Source: Verrucomicrobiota bacterium (GTDB taxonomy: Bacteria > Verrucomicrobiota > Verrucomicrobiia > Opitutales > Puniceicoccaceae). Taken from it: 64,000 nucleotides of DNA. Position 1 is the first letter of the stretch. Each line of letters begins with the position of its first letter. Below are positions 63,907-64,000 of the stretch, piece after piece. Both the position numbers and the translations under genes were made by a program. Below the pieces are notes generated by a model. That model ran no database searches, was not told where the DNA came from, and saw only the letters and a program-made list of their open reading frames with translations. The stretch covers positions 1 through 64,000 of the forward strand of contig JBCDMB010000010.1 in assembly GCA_038744685.1 (NCBI GenBank), read 5' to 3'.

Positions 63907-64000
63907 CGAGCTCTCTGGAGGAAAGGGATACCAGATATCAACGTCTGGCTCCCCGTCTTCATCCATATCGATGTGTCCGGTAAAGATTCCGTCATCAGGG
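63901..64000 (-). CDS. C-terminal end of a gene running off the right edge
   Basis: Minus-strand frame ending at TGA 63901-63903: PDDGIFTGHIDMDEDGEPDV then DIWYPFPPESSL. The acidic, coding-like tail overlaps the def stop by 6 bp in convergent orientation. Family cannot be named from 32 residues. Confidence 0.45.
   Translation of the reverse strand, partial: PDDGIFTGHIDMDEDGEPDVDIWYPFPPESSL

Overview
The window looks like chromosomal DNA of a Gram-negative, free-living bacterium. The gene set (Wza/Wzc-type polysaccharide export, MreBCD and PBP2, an outer-membrane barrel, a sufCBDT operon led by a Fur-like regulator, class A RNase P RNA) and the amino-acid style suggest Verrucomicrobiota, perhaps an Opitutae/Puniceicoccales lineage. 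That placement is an inference from overall content; no rRNA is present to settle it. Genes are dense, and many neighbours are coupled by ATGA, GTGA or TGATG overlaps.

Layout. 0.2-8.6 kb (minus strand): one operon for reductive pyrimidine catabolism with NCS2 permease, beta-ureidopropionase, class III aminotransferase, PreA-type dihydropyrimidine dehydrogenase, a HIT protein, methylmalonate/malonate-semialdehyde dehydrogenase and dihydropyrimidinase. 8.7-10.0 kb: a small accessory patch with an ORF6N-domain gene and a dead vapBC toxin-antitoxin module. 10.0-15.1 kb (minus): SUF Fe-S assembly (fur-like, sufC, sufB, sufD, sufT) plus a small membrane protein. 15.2-20.2 kb: LMW phosphatase and NUDIX genes, a CPBP protease, a NodIJ-like ABC exporter, a secreted agmatine-deiminase-family enzyme and an unknown exported protein. 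20.3-25.5 kb (plus): RelE-like protein, two DnaA boxes, dnaN, a membrane protein, hisC and a CBS-domain transporter. Gene orientation turns from mostly minus to mostly plus here, so this is an oriC candidate.

25.5-31.4 kb: a TPR protein divergent from an export module (beta-barrel, Wza-like, Wzc-like tyrosine kinase). 31.4-37.6 kb: gmk, miaB, an SDR-like protein with a histone-H1-like basic tail, an HDAC-family deacetylase and a sigma-54 activator. 37.8-40.9 kb: a secreted VIT/vWA protein with a GlyGly-CTERM-like tail, a YceK-like lipoprotein and a rhomboid protease that looks like its rhombosortase. 40.9-50.2 kb: MFS transporter, HAD phosphatase, recA, mnmE, mnmG, a PhoBR-like pair and trmB. 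mnmG carries a perfect parS-like palindrome and mnmE a one-mismatch copy. 50.2-55.8 kb: the elongasome genes mreB, mreC, mreD and pbp2, a PEGA lipoprotein and RNase P RNA.

56-62.5 kb: an FMN reductase, then an expanded ynbABCD-like lipid operon (dual-specificity phosphatase, sulfotransferase, hydrolase-methyltransferase fusion, PlsC-like acyltransferase, CDP-diglyceride synthase-like protein, CDP-alcohol phosphatidyltransferase). 62.7-63.9 kb: an intact vapBC module overlapping def, then the tail of a gene that runs off the right edge.

The strongest candidates for under-described biology are the VIT/vWA-rhombosortase locus, the sulfotransferase-containing ynb-like operon, and the origin/parS arrangement. 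No tRNA, rRNA, CRISPR array or IS element was recognised. The first 177 bases hold nothing I can name.
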